A stretch of DNA of 64,000 nucleotides from Pogostemon cablin (taxonomy: Eukaryota > Streptophyta > Magnoliopsida > Lamiales > Lamiaceae), in the NCBI GenBank assembly GCA_023678885.1, contig CM043000.1:21622729-21686728 (forward strand). Reading direction: 5' to 3'. The notes beneath the pieces were generated by a model. The model was not told the DNA's origin and ran no database searches. It worked only from the letters and a program-made list of their open reading frames with translations. Each line of letters starts with the position of its first letter. Position 1 is the first letter of the stretch. Both the position numbers and the translations under genes were made by a program. Below are positions 1-12,589 of the stretch, piece by piece.

Positions 1-464
1 GAAATTTCTAGGAAATACTACGATAGATAATCTATATATTATTTAGGCAGCAAGAATGATTGTTTTTCCATAGAATATTCTATAGGGAATTCTCCCATTG
101 GATGATCCACCGACTAGGTTTAGCTATAAATACTTTGAGCATTTTATTCATAGGCAGCTTAAGTGAGCAAGATGAGATTAGCGAGTGTTGACTGGCGTTG
201 GTGTAGAGATTTATTTCTTGAGGGAATTAATATTATAAAATAAGATTTATTTATTGGGGAAATTAATATTATAAAATATTTTATTCTTCAACTTTTCGTG
301 ATTGTGAAATTGGCTTTCTTATAATATTCTTGGAGATGAAATTAAAGTCCAAATATGAAAAATTCATTATGCATAGCCTTTTATTAAAAATTGGAATTAA
401 AATAGATAGATTTTTATTTTGACAATATTGGTATGTTACTTTACTATAGAAGTACAAGTTGATG
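1..464. other. AT-rich intergenic DNA downstream of NPF-A
   Basis: No coding signal on either strand. A short motif (aattaatattataaaat) occurs twice near 224 and 262. The segment probably contains the 3' UTR and terminator of NPF-A, which ends at 465, but no polyadenylation site could be fixed. Confidence 0.5.
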
Positions 465-3428
465 TCAAGCAATATGCTGACCACCAAGTGACTTCTCCTC
501 CAATTCTACTTCAATATTGCTATTTCCACTCCCCTTATACCTATACCATCTGGCACACACAAGGAAATAGATAAAATTCACCGCACATAGAACTGCACTC
601 AAGTAGTAAAAATAATCCAATCTCCCCTTGTTTAGATCCTCCGGTAGCCAGTTCCCGGACGGACTCCCCTCGGTGGTGTGATGCACCAAAGATATCAACA
701 AACTATACGTGTAGTTTGCAGCTGCACTCCCACAAAAGAAAAATGCCCCTGCCATGCTCCTCATGTTCTCCGGGAATTGCTTGTAGTAAAACTCGGTCTG
801 GCCAATAGCATTGAAAGCCTCAGCCATTCCACCCAAAGCCAGCTGTGGAACCAACCACATTGCTGACATTGGAGAAATGGCCGCAGCCCCGCCCGCCAAG
901 GCCAATCCCCGTCTCCGTTCCTCAACGAAAGCTCCAACAAGGGACTCTAGTATAGTTATGAAAATACCTATACCTAGTCTTTCGAGTAAAGTGATCCCGC
1001 TTTCGTTTCTTCGAATACGTCTCAAGAATGGAACTAAGAGACGGTCATAGAGCGGGACCCATACGGTAAGCCCTAGCATGGCGAAAACGACATAAGATGC
1101 TGCTGGGATTTGAAACTTGGTGTTTCCTAAATGACGGTCAGATTGAAGTGCTTGGAATACTATGTATTGTTGCTGAACTCCTATGTGGTAGAAAATGGCT
1201 GTGAGGGAAATAGGAATTACTCTGAGGACACACTTTGTTTCTTCCACTTGTTGCATTGTGCAGAGACTCCATGGATTTGTTGGAGATCCATCTACTTTTA
1301 TCTTGTCTTCTGGGGTTATAATTGCTGCTTTATCCAAGAAACTAGAAACACAAAATCAGTATTAGAATTTAGCTAAAACTGATTTGCATGCTTTATCCAA
1401 GAAACTAGAAACACAAAATCAGAATTAGAATTTAGCTAAAATTGATTTGCATGCTTTATCCAAGAAACTAGAAACACAAAATCAGTATTAGAATTTAGCT
1501 AAAACTGATTTGCACCCCTAATACTGGTAACTATTGTTTAAAGTATGGTAATTCATGTTATAGTTGCTGCTTTATCCAAGAAACTGGAAACACAAAATCA
1601 ATATTAGAATTTAGCTAAAACTGATTTGCACCCCTACCTACTACTACTGTAACTATGTTGCTTTATCCAAGAAACTGTAAACACAAAATCAATATTGCTG
1701 CTTTATCCAAGAAACTGTAAACACAAAATCAATATTATGTATGGTTTTTAAGTATGCTGCTTTATTCAAGAAATCAATATTATAAGGTATGGTAATTCAT
1801 GTTATAGTTGCTGCTTTGGATAAAAAAAACTGTAAACACAAAATCAATATTAGAAGAAACTGATTTCCACCTACTTAAATTAATTTGGTAATTCATGTTA
1901 TTCATGTCATTTCACTGCTTTAATGTGTGTTTTGATCATTCCACTACTATGAATGAATTTACTCTCATCTCTCACAGATGAATTTTTTAATCTTGATGAA
2001 CAAAGTTGGAACTTTTAGGCTTCTGATCATGAATAAACCCAACTAATCTTGATCAACAAAGTTGGACTTTTAGGCTTTTGATCATGTATAAATCTGACTA
2101 TTTCAACTGACATTTCGATTTTATTATTGTCCAAATGTTTCACTTCAATAAATTTTCTTATGAAACAGTCAAAAGCATTACTGCACTGAAAATCAATGTC
2201 CAATTATTGCCAATGCATTGGCTCAATCTCTAGTTCAATACTTCAAGCCAAGATTAATTAAAAGAAACATAAACAGCTAGCTCAAACTAAACATCCAAAA
2301 AGTTTAGATTCTTACCAAAACTGATCAGTGTAATCCAGCCTGGCATTGATAGACTTAGGTGGTGTATAATTAAACAGGCTGAGCCACGGCTGCTCCGGCA
2401 GCTTCAACCGCCTCTTCTTCGCAGCAACCACGATCACTTGAACCAAACTAGCGATGGGGCTCCCCTCCGGCCTCACCTTCACGTACATTTTCGTGGCGAC
2501 GAAGTAGAGCAAACACGACACGAACATGAAAATTGTCGGGATAGCAAGGCCGATCGACCAGCTAACATTGGACTGGATGTAAACCACCAATGTCAGGGAG
2601 ACTACCTGAGCAAAAGTGATGGTGAAATAGTACCAATTGAAGAAGCTGTCAATGCCCCTTTTTCCAGATTCAACATTGGGATTGAACTGATCCACTCCGA
2701 AGGCCAAGTTACATGGCCTGATCCCTCCAGCTCCTATGATCATCAACCCGAACCCGAATATGAGAAATGCCATCTGACCCGCATCTGCCTGGATGCATTT
2801 CTGACCCGGATTACAGTGTGGTGGGTGCAGATTCTTGAATGCTGCTGTTAGTGTGATCGCCAGCAGTCCCTTTTTTCCATAAAAATCAAATCTTTTTTCC
2901 AAAATGAATTGAAATAGTTATATATACATTTGTATGTATGTATGTATATATTTATACGTACGAGTAATGAGGAAATGGAAGCATATCCAAGAGTTTTGAA
3001 TCGACCAAAATAGGTATCACTGAGATAAGCTCCAACTAAAGTTGCAATATTGGTAGTGCCATTGAAGACATTAAGAAGCGTGGTTGCAGAAATGCGACTC
3101 ATGTTGAAAACCACAGTTAAATAAATCTGCAGATTGGATAAAGTGCCAATTGCTCCAAGCTTCTCAAAAGTTTCATTCCCTTTTCATAATTGCAACAAAA
3201 TACGAGATTAAACTACAAATTCAAGAAATTAATTCAAGAAATTCATCTGGGGTGTGTTTAAATCTCACCTATAATGTAGGGCATGACTTTGATTCCTCTG
3301 TAATTGATCACCTCTTCATCATTTGTGCTTTCTTTCTCCATTCTATCATACACGCTTTCTTTTTCTGCAGTTTCTTTCTCGTTTTTCTCCATTCTCTCAC
3401 TCACACTCATGCTCTCATTTTTCTCCAT
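465..3428 (-). CDS. NRT1/PTR (NPF) family transporter, NPF2-like (NPF-A)
   Basis: Four exons on the minus strand: 3428-3269, 3179-2962, 2869-2316 and 1341-465, joined by GT-AG introns. They sum to 1809 nt, i.e. 602 aa with all phases consistent. Exon 2 opens with GNETFEKL, containing the ExxE[K/R] motif of proton-coupled NPF carriers in the first helix. Exon 3 carries the conserved GIRPCNLAFGVDQFNP block, and exon 4 begins FLDKAAIITPED and holds the last group of membrane helices (FYYKQFPENMRS). Family knowledge: NPF proteins are plasma- or tonoplast-membrane H+ symporters of nitrate, peptides, hormones, glucosinolates or iridoid glucosides. The sequence resembles the NPF2.9-2.11 group, but the substrate cannot be read from sequence. 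Three in-frame ATGs (3428, near 3374 and 3341) could start translation; the longest is used. Same orientation and exon layout as NPF-B. Intron 3 contains repeated copies of its own 3' splice site. Confidence 0.88.
1326..1850 (-). repeat. Tandem copies of the NPF-A intron 3/exon 4 boundary
   Basis: The exon 4 start and its acceptor (minus strand, tag or cag followed by TTTCTTGGATAAAGC) are repeated inside intron 3. The acceptor-proximal exon base lies at 1341 (functional copy), 1404, 1467, 1583, 1674 and 1714, with decayed copies near 1770 and 1829. The first three copies have a period of 63 bp. The six best copies keep the terminal AG. Splicing to the copy at 1404 would read into an in-frame TAA about 12 codons later, so only the most downstream acceptor gives full-length protein. 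Confidence 0.8.
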
Positions 3429-4200
3429 TTTATAAGAGAAAGGTTCACCAGAAATGAGAAAACAGGATTGACTACTCTGGCAAATGATAGTGGAATAATG
3501 TTAGTTCTAAAATTCACCTACTAGTCAACATTAGTGTTAAAAATTTAAAGAGGCTTTAAACTCTATTAAGAGTCAACCCATTATCATTTTATATTGAAAA
3601 ATGTTGAACTCAGTTGACAGAAGAAGAAGACAAATTCACCCAATATCATCTTACAATAGTGTCCATATACATCAGTTTCTGTTTAAATTTCAGGATATAA
3701 TGATTCTTAGATCCCTTCCCATAATCTTTGCTAATCAAATTAACTGCACCTATTATTCTGTTTTTTTAAAGAAAATATAGTATTAAGCAACATTTAGATT
3801 TTTACGTGATATGGCATTTATTCAACAAGTAATAAAAGAGAATTATACCAAAATATAGTGGAAGGCCTGACATCTCACTCCTTAGAATATTCTTATACAA
3901 GGTGATTATAACTAAGATATTCTTTAATTTCTTATTAAAAATTAGGCAATTTAAGTGATAATTTATATAAAAAAAATTAATTACTTGAACTAAAAAATAT
4001 ATTTAAGAAATTTTGACACATGTTGAAACATGACAATATATAATTAGTAAAATTTGCCGCCCTTTACTCATTTCGCTGGCCGTTGACTAATACAACTGTA
4101 TTTAATGTTAAATAATTAATGGCATTATTATTTTAATATTTGTGAGATTTTTCTCTATTACTTCCATTATCAATAATTGAACTTGTTTTTTTTTATATAT

Positions 4201-4487
4201 TACTCTCTCCATTCCGAACTCATTGTCTTAGTTACTGTACACACAAAATTTAAGAAAAGTTGCTTTTTGACTAACTTTATTGACTTTTTAGAGATATTGT
4301 GGTATTTTATGTTAATAAATAAATTATAAAGTAGGTTATGTGTGTTAAGTGGGTGTGATAAAGTTATAATTAACATGAAATTTTAGGGGAGTAGATTAAT
4401 GTGATATTTCCTTTTTTGAAATAAGATAATTAGTTTGGGATATATAAAAATGGAAAGTAAGACAATAAATTTGGGATGGAGGGAGTA
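4201..4487. mobile_element. Stowaway-like MITE
   Basis: Begins TACTCTCTCCATTCC and ends GGGATGGAGGGAGTA, which are inverted repeats of each other over about 30 bp with few mismatches. No coding capacity. It is one of a dozen similar short elements in the window. Confidence 0.65.
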
Positions 4488-4930
4488 ATTATTATTATAA
4501 TTAAAGAATCACATCGTTGAAAATTGAACCAAAATGAAAATTAAGGTGTAGTTTAATAAATAAATAATATGTTGAATTTATTTTAAATAAAAATACATTA
4601 AATTAATTTATTTAAATCAATATCATCACATCTGTTCATAGATATAGCATCGATCTATGTTCAATGGAATATTCTAATTAACGAGTATTTTCTAACGGAT
4701 TAAAATTATTAATGGCACCTAATTATCGACAAAATACATATTATAACCTCAAGGATTTGGCTAACAACCTCTTTTTAATGTTGAAGAAATGATTGAGTAT
4801 GAAAATGGGAATCTCCCTGACGACACTTGTAAAGTAACATGCAAAAAGGAAAAAGGTTGAATACACCTCATGAATTATATCATATAATATTAAACCCTTA
4901 ATCATGAATGGCAGGTAAACAAATGTTTAA

Positions 4931-5191
4931 TACTCCCTCCATTTCTGATTGTCTTACTTTTTATTCTCATCGTTGCAAATTAATTATCTTATTTAAAAAA
5001 AAGAAATATCATATCAATCATCATCTTTAAAAATTTATCTTAATTACAATTTTACCACACCCACCTAACACACATAACATACTTTATAATTTATTTATTA
5101 CCTAAAATACCACAATACCCCTAAAAAGTCAACTTTTCTTAATCTCTGTGTCTACAGTGTCGCAGACAACAAGTATGGAACGGAGGAAGTA
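4931..5191. mobile_element. Stowaway-like MITE
   Basis: Left end TACTCCCTCCATTTC, right end AACGGAGGAAGTA. The interior resembles the 4201-4487 element in opposite orientation (shared gtcttac, cacacataacatac and ttaattac blocks). Confidence 0.6.
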
Positions 5192-7124
5192 CATAATAAG
5201 TTTAATATTATTTATATTTAATATTTGTGGATGGAAGATAAGAGAAGTTAAGCGCGCTAAACCTAACTATAGGAGAATAATAAAATAAAAAAATATTAAT
5301 ACAATTTAAAACATAAATAAATATATAAATACTAGCTAAATACATTTTGTCCTAACATCAAATTATTTTTTTTTTTAAGAATTGAGATAATTAATTTTTA
5401 TTAATATCTTTTAAAACGTCTCTCATATTTATTTTTAAATTAGTTTATTTTAAAATGACTAAATGGGCATACGAAGTCGACCCATATTAACATCTTTAAT
5501 GGATGATGAAAAATGGATGAATTTGAATTTTTATTTCATATTTGTTTGAAAACTAATTAGAATTAAGTATTAAATTCATCAAAAATTTGGTATACAAAAA
5601 ATTATGAAAAAAAAGGATATAACAAGATTGAAACTCGCAATATTTGATACCTTACCGATATTTTATACCTTATCATTATCTTTTATAAGATTTTCGATAA
5701 AATGACGATTGGATCTGAGTTTTTATTTCATATTTATTGGAAGAATTAAATACTGAATTTATTGAAAATTTTGTATATTGAAAATTGAGAATATTGGAAA
5801 TTAATTAGGATTAATTAGTATTCAAAAGGAGTGTTACATTTTGTTGATTGTATCTAGCTAGTGTAGTAGTGTATGGAGTATAAATCGGAGTTATTTTATA
5901 TTTGTATTTTTTATATATTATTATTATCTTCTAAAAATAAACTTACAACCTTATTTGATTCAAGAATTATTAAATTCAACTTTCGTATTCAGAAGCAACT
6001 AAAACATGGACATGGACGTATATAAAATGACATTTGCATAGAAATTGAGAGTTTGCTTGTCTAATATTTTCCACTAAATTAGAATTTGATTTTTTTTTCT
6101 TAAATACATTTGGAATGAAAAAAGTTCATTTGTTAAAAGCCAAAATATCCTTGCACTCGATACACGACCGTACGCCCACATTAAATTAGTACACAATTTT
6201 TTAATTTTTTTTACATTAATAAATAAAAATTTATACGTACAGTTTATAATTAGTGATTTAGCGTTATTTTTTTTAATAAAAATACTGCTAGTTAATTTTA
6301 TGACACAGAAATTCAATTAGTATACATTGATTTTAAAATTTTTATTTTAATAAAAAATTACATCACAAAATATAAAATATTTATTTATTTAATTGTAAAG
6401 CTCCATGATAGAGTTGAATCAGTTAGGAGACCCTTCATTCAATATAGAATCTTATACTTATATTTATCATTTATTTTTTTCCGAATACCAAGAAAAGTTA
6501 AGAACTTAAGATATCTATGTATGGAAGAAATAGTTTGGGTCACCCATAATTATTAAAGATAGAAAAAGTGACAAAAATATAGTAGTCCTTCAGATTATTT
6601 TAATTATTTATATAATTTTGTTATTTGATACTCTTAAATCGTTCCCTCCATTTTTATCATTACCATAGTCATCCTCATCCATAAACCCAGTGTACAACGT
6701 AAACTATGGTCCCAGTTATAAACTCTTATATATAAGGTGTAATAAAATTATAAGGAGAGACCATATAATTTGTAAGACTATCGCCATCAGCGACCCAGTT
6801 GCTGGGTCGTTCATATAGGACAAAAGAGAGGATTTAAAAAATAAAAAAAAAATACAAGTAAAGTCACAACTGTGATGCTTGATATCATTGCATGACCTGT
6901 ACCACAACCCACATTTAATTTAAATTTATGCCACATGTCACTCCATAATTATTTCCAAATAATTCATTTATATAAATTCTAGAGTAATTATACAGCTTTT
7001 GTTTAAAATATAGTTAAAATTTTTATTTTCTTAAATTTACAAATAAAATATAATATTAATATATTTTGTAATTTTTATATAATTATTACAATTTTATTAA
7101 TTATTGTATTTTGAATGTATGTTA

Positions 7125-9989
7125 TCTATACATATATAAAAACAAATCTAAACTTCCACTTTTGTTTTTAATTTTTTTTCAATTTTATTCTATTTAAAAA
7201 TAATTCAATTTTAATCTTGACCGCCCAATTAATATTTTTGATTTCAATAATAAAATCTAATCTTGACCGTAGATAAATGTTTTTTGATTTCAATAATAAA
7301 ATATAATCTAATTATACTAATATAATGTATTTTGTTATTTAAATTTTATTTTTTTATTTAACAATACAAATTTGGTAAATATAAGAAATATTTTTGACAT
7401 ACTTAACTAATTTTTAATCAATATATACTTAATTTAAATTAATATATCAATCAATATTCATATATTATTATTTAATTTATTATACATAGGACATATGATT
7501 TCCTTTGATTTCAATCAATCATAAAATTTAATTATACTAATAATGAGTTTTTTATTATTTAAATTTTACTTTTTTTATTGATTTAATTTAACAATATAAA
7601 TTTGATTAATTTTTTTATCAATATATGCTTAATTTCAATTAATATAGTATCTATAAATATTTGTTTTCAATCACGATCGTTTATTTATTGAAATCATTAT
7701 ATATATAAATCTTTTCAACCTAATCAAATTATTATTTTCTCCCTATTTTCTCTCTCTCTCTCTCTCTCACGCCTTTTCTTTTTATTCTCTTTTACATATT
7801 CTACTTTCATATTATTTATAATCAACTCTAATTTGTTTTGTCTTTTATATTTTTATTTGATCTTATTTGCAGGTTTAATCATTCTGTTAAAGATATCATT
7901 TTAATTTTGTTGTTATCTTATTCTCTTCGATTTTTGTGTTTTTTAATAATTCTATAAACCCTATTTTTATAATTTAATTTATTTTATCTTCTTTTATACG
8001 TACTTTTATTTGATATTATTTTTAGATTCAATCATTCTCATATTTGATCTTATTCTTTTTATATTTTTTCTCTAATACTTCTTCCTTCTCTTTTACATAG
8101 ATTCTACTTTCATATTATTTATAATATACTTTAATTTGTTTTATCTTTTATACTTTTATTTGATCTTATATTCAGTTTCAATCATTCTCCTAAAGATATC
8201 ATTATACTTTTTAATTTTTTGTTATCTTATTTTTTTTACTTCGATTTTTGTGTTTTTTCAATAATTCTATAAACCCTATTTTCATAATTTAATTTATTTG
8301 ATCTTCTTTTATACTTTGATATTATTTTTAGGTCCAATTATTCTCATATTTGATCTTATTTGTAGGTCAAATCATTCTCTTTATGTTTTTTTTATTCTAA
8401 TGCTTCTTTTTTTTCTTCTCTTTTACAGATTCTACATTCATATTATTTATAATCTATTTTTATTTGTTTGGTCTTTTATACTTTTATCTGATCTTATATG
8501 TGGGTCCAATCATTCTCCTTAAAGGTATCATTATACTTTTTAATTTTTTGTTATCTTATTTTTTTCTCTTCGATTTTTGTATTTTTTTAATATTTTATAA
8601 ACTTTATTTTTATATTTTAATTTATTTTATCTTCTTTTATACTTTTATTTGATATTATTTTTAGGTTCAATCATTCTCATATTTGATCTTATTGGTAAGT
8701 CCAATCAGGTATCATTATTTGTTTTTTTGTCTATCTTTTTCTCTTCAATTTTTGTATTTGCTTTATAATAATTATATGAACTATATTTTTATATTTTAAT
8801 ATTCTATCTTTTGTTCTTCTTATAATCTTCTTTTTGTTTTTTTCCCTCTAATACTTCTTCTTTTTTTTTTCTCTTTTTTACAGATTCTACTTTCATATTA
8901 TTTATAATTTAGGTCCAATTATTCTCCTTAAATTTAAAGGTTCAATCATCTATCTATATATATATATATATATATATAAAAGTAAACCTAAATTTCTACT
9001 TTTGTTTTTAATTTTTTTTTCAATTTTACTCTATTTAAAAATAATTCAATTTTAATATTAACCGTCCAAATAATGCTTTGATTTCAATCATAAAATTTAA
9101 TTATACTAATAATGGATTTTATTATTTAAATTTTACTATTTTATTTTACAATATAAATTTGGTAAATATGAGATATATTTTTGGCATATTTGACTAATTT
9201 TAAATAAGCTTAATATATATATATATATATATAACCTTAATTTCTATTTTTATCTTCAATTTTAATCTTGTCCGTCTCTCAATCATGGATTCTATTTATG
9301 CTAATAATAAATTATTTATTTATTTTTTAATCTATAATATAAATTTGATAAATATAAAAAATATTATTGGCATATATTCTATTAATAATTGTCAATCAAT
9401 ATACTAATTTTCTTAATATCAAATCTTTCAACGCTATCTTTGGTAATTTTTCACCTTTTTTCCTACATCGTTGATTGCTTTCAATCACGATCGTTTATTC
9501 TTTCAAATAATTCTATATAAACCTTTTCATTACCTAATCAAATTTTTATTTTTTTTTCTTCTTATTTTTTTTCTCTATTTCACTTTCATACTATTTATAA
9601 TCTACTTTAATTTGTTTTATCGTTTATATTTTACTTTGATTTGATCTATTATAAAGGTTCAGTCATTTTGAGGTATCATTCTTCTTTTTTATTTTTTGTT
9701 ATCTTCATTTTATCTTTTATATTTTTATTTGATTTTATTTTTATGTTCAATCATTCTCATATTTGATGTTATGTATATTTTACTAAAATTTTATTATTTT
9801 TATTTATCATATATAAAATTCTATTTTAAAAATAATTTTTGAATTATGAATTTAAAATTATTTCAAGGAATTTAAAATCCACTCAAATCAATTAGATTTG
9901 AAATGACTCAATTCAAACCCAACTTAAAAGTATATAATTGTAATAAACTTTAATTCTTTCCGTGCAACATACGAATGTGTAATATCTAG
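7125..9989 (+). mobile_element. Helitron-like block, probably composite
   Basis: Starts with TCTATACATATATAAAAAC and ends ccgtgcaacatacgaatg...atatCTAG followed by T. This resembles the TC 5' end and the hairpin-plus-CTRR 3' end of non-autonomous plant Helitrons, with the 3' hairpin degraded. The 5' segment (from 7130) recurs near 8960, suggesting nested or duplicated copies. No Rep/helicase coding was seen. Boundaries are tentative. Confidence 0.4.
7740..8940 (+). repeat. Imperfect ~300-330 bp T-rich tandem repeats
   Basis: The block starting ttctactttcatattattta recurs near 7798, 8102, 8430 and 8884, with a weaker copy near 9585. Each is followed by similar text (tttatttgatcttat, aatcattctc, gttatcttatttt). 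Repeat spacing is about 300 then 330 bp. Strongly pyrimidine-rich on the plus strand; no coding signal. Confidence 0.65.
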
Positions 9990-12589
9990 TTAGTATAATT
10001 TTAAATGTAATTAAAAAAATTTTAAAAATATATATTAGTAATTTTATATACAATAAATGTAGCATATATATGAATGAGAGTGGAATGAATATTTTATTAA
10101 AAAGTTGGGTTGAATTGGGTTGTTGATGGAGGATTAAAATTTTGAAATTGAGTGGGGTTGTGAATTATATATGTAGATGTGGGAGAAATGAATATTTTAT
10201 TAAATGGTTGTGTTGTGGTTGGTTGTTGATGAGAATAGTCAAATGTAAACCGAATTTACAGGAGTGTTTTGCTTTTGATTTTTTATTGTAATAAAGATAC
10301 TCATTTTCTTTTTTAATGAAGAAGGTTTTACATTTAACACCATTCACCACTATTAAATTAATTGCATAAAAAACTTTGACTTTACTTTTTTATGGGATTT
10401 TTAATTTGGGAACTTATTTCTTTTCGTAAAACGTTGTCGTTTTATATGAGCTGGACTGCTGGAGGGGTGAAATGGCATTAAAATGTAACGTTGGAAATCG
10501 GGCAGCTCTCACTTGCTTGTTGGGTGTCATCTTTTTATCAATTCTGAAAAGTTGAAATTTATTTGAAATAGATGTAAAGATGGAAATTTTTTATACAAAT
10601 AACACTTATATAAAATATTAATATTTTTTAAGCGTCTGAAAAAAATAAATGAGCATATTATTGATGGACTTATGGTTTTTTTTTAAATAAAAATTCTCTA
10701 TGAAATTAACTCCAAGTAATTTTACGGGGTAAATCATCAGTTATGAGAAAATTAGGTATTTACAGCTGTAAGAAATTCAAAGGTAAAATTGTGGTGGGTC
10801 CTCGCAAACCGTGTTGACTGATTGGACTCAATGAGTGGACGCCTGGACTCGGTGACTCATGTGTGATTGGGTCTCGTTTTTATGTGGTCTTGTTTTTCGG
10901 CTTAATTTTAAATTCTTAATTTATAATGATATTTTTATTTTCTACCATCGTGCTAATTTTCTACCAAAGTAGTATATTAACTACTACAGTCTACTACTAA
11001 ATAATTTTTTAAAAGTTTACTATCATGTCATATTGATTGACACTTCTCAATCATCAAATATTGATTATAAATACTCTCTTCATTCCGTATATTTTTACTC
11101 ATTTGTACGGGCACGAAGATTAAAACGTATTTTTTTTAATATATAATGTAAGAAAAAAGTAGGAATAAATTAGTAATTTAAAAAGAAAAAGTAAATAAAG
11201 TTGTTGAGAATGTTGAATAAGTGTTAAAAGTAAGTAAAGTTGTTGGAATTGATGAATAAAATGTAAAAAATAGGTATTCAAATATTGTGTATTTTACTAT
11301 TAATGAAACGAGTAAAAATATGTGGGACAACCCAAAATGAAAAATAAATAAAAATACGTGGGACAGAGATAATATTACTTTTGTATATTTTTTCATTCAA
11401 TATACAGTATACGGACGTATATATTAATTTAGAGAAGGACTACATGGAACCAATACTATAGAATAAAATTTAAGACCGGATCTTTAATAAATATTTTATT
11501 CGCAGATCTTCTATCTTTCACACACAAAGGGGATCTAAATATGCATCGATCTGCTTTCCCCCTCCTCTCTCTTCTCGTACTCCCTCCACTTTCCACTGCC
11601 GCCCATCTCCGCCGCGATTCTCCAAATTACCTCGCCGTTACGCCACCGCTAGGCCACAAATGGAGAGAATTAGGCCAACCTTGGAGTTCGCGGTGGCTCT
11701 CATTACGGCGTCGTTTGAGAAATCATGACGGGAGCCCCTCCACACTCTGTTGGTTGCGCCGTCATCCGTACCACGTTGTTCGTGTTCATCAAACTTTGTC
11801 CATTGACTTTAATAACGCCGTCTGCGATGGCGTATGAATACGACGGCATGGCGGCGGAGGAAGTGGGCTTTCCAGTCAACAGAATTTGTTGTTCTTCTTC
11901 CTACTTCGGTGGCAGAGATTTGAAGGATTTAAAAGGGTTTTTCATACGAATGACAAACAATCCCAAAATCAGTGTATTAAAAAGCTATATGGGTTGAATA
12001 ATTTATTCCTTGTATGAATAAAAAATTTAACACCTCAATCCGGATGTTTCAATGTGATAGCCAGTGAGATGAGCATGGACCTCTTCAAAGAAAAAAAAGC
12101 TTATTGAAATTCATTTTGCATTTCTAATTCTTCTTATTGAAAAAGCTTATTGACTCGATTTACTGAATATCTATCTAATTTATTTAGTGTCATTGTGGTT
12201 TCCAAACTTCCTAAAGCTAGCGATTTAATCTACTGCTTTATTCATTTGATTGAAGCATCCATTCTTGAACTTCTTCGAAATGTTTTTGGAGCTAAAAAGT
12301 TGAAACTAGAGATAAAAGATTGAAATGATCATCTAAGAAATGGGGTTAAATTGTGACAAAAAATTGTGCTTAATTTATTATATTAGTTGTCAAGTTAGAC
12401 CAATTAAAACCAAATCAATTATTGATTCTATCTCATTTCCTACTTTTTATTATTAGTATGTTATTTGCTTTGACCTAAATAAAAGATGGAAGCTAAAATT
12501 ACTTGTAAAGCATAAAAAAACTGGAATGAATACGAACAACGAACTGTAATCTTCTGTTGGGACAGCTGGGATGGGCACTGAAAATTTCA
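9990..12589. other. AT-rich intergenic region
   Basis: Contains a diverged direct duplication around gaatgaatattttattaaa (10082 and 10186) and a partial MITE starting near 11072 (tactctcttcattccg). The GC-richer island at 11541-11997 is listed separately. Nothing else recognisable. Confidence 0.45.
11541..11997 (+). other. GC-richer island with two overlapping ORFs, unrecognised
   Basis: An island of clearly higher GC than its surroundings carries overlapping ORFs 11541-11837 (98 aa) and 11725-11997 (90 aa). The first begins MHRSAFPLLSLLVLPP, a leader-like hydrophobic start, and then becomes basic. I cannot assign a family on either strand. The composition suggests once-coding or 5'-leader DNA, possibly a gene fragment moved here, with frames now broken. 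A functional gene is unlikely. Confidence 0.25.

Larger units (their letters stand above)
3429..7124. other. AT-rich gene-free region upstream of NPF-A
   Basis: Presumed promoter of NPF-A at its start, then very AT-rich DNA with two Stowaway-like MITEs listed separately. Short ORFs here (for example 6074-6316 and 6716-6907) have no family signature and the base composition of the surrounding DNA. I see no gene. Confidence 0.5.

Noticed and set aside
8298..8652. Two hydrophobic plus ORFs that look like membrane proteins
   Set aside because: They are translations of T-rich tandem repeats (Phe/Leu/Ile by composition), repeated out of phase.
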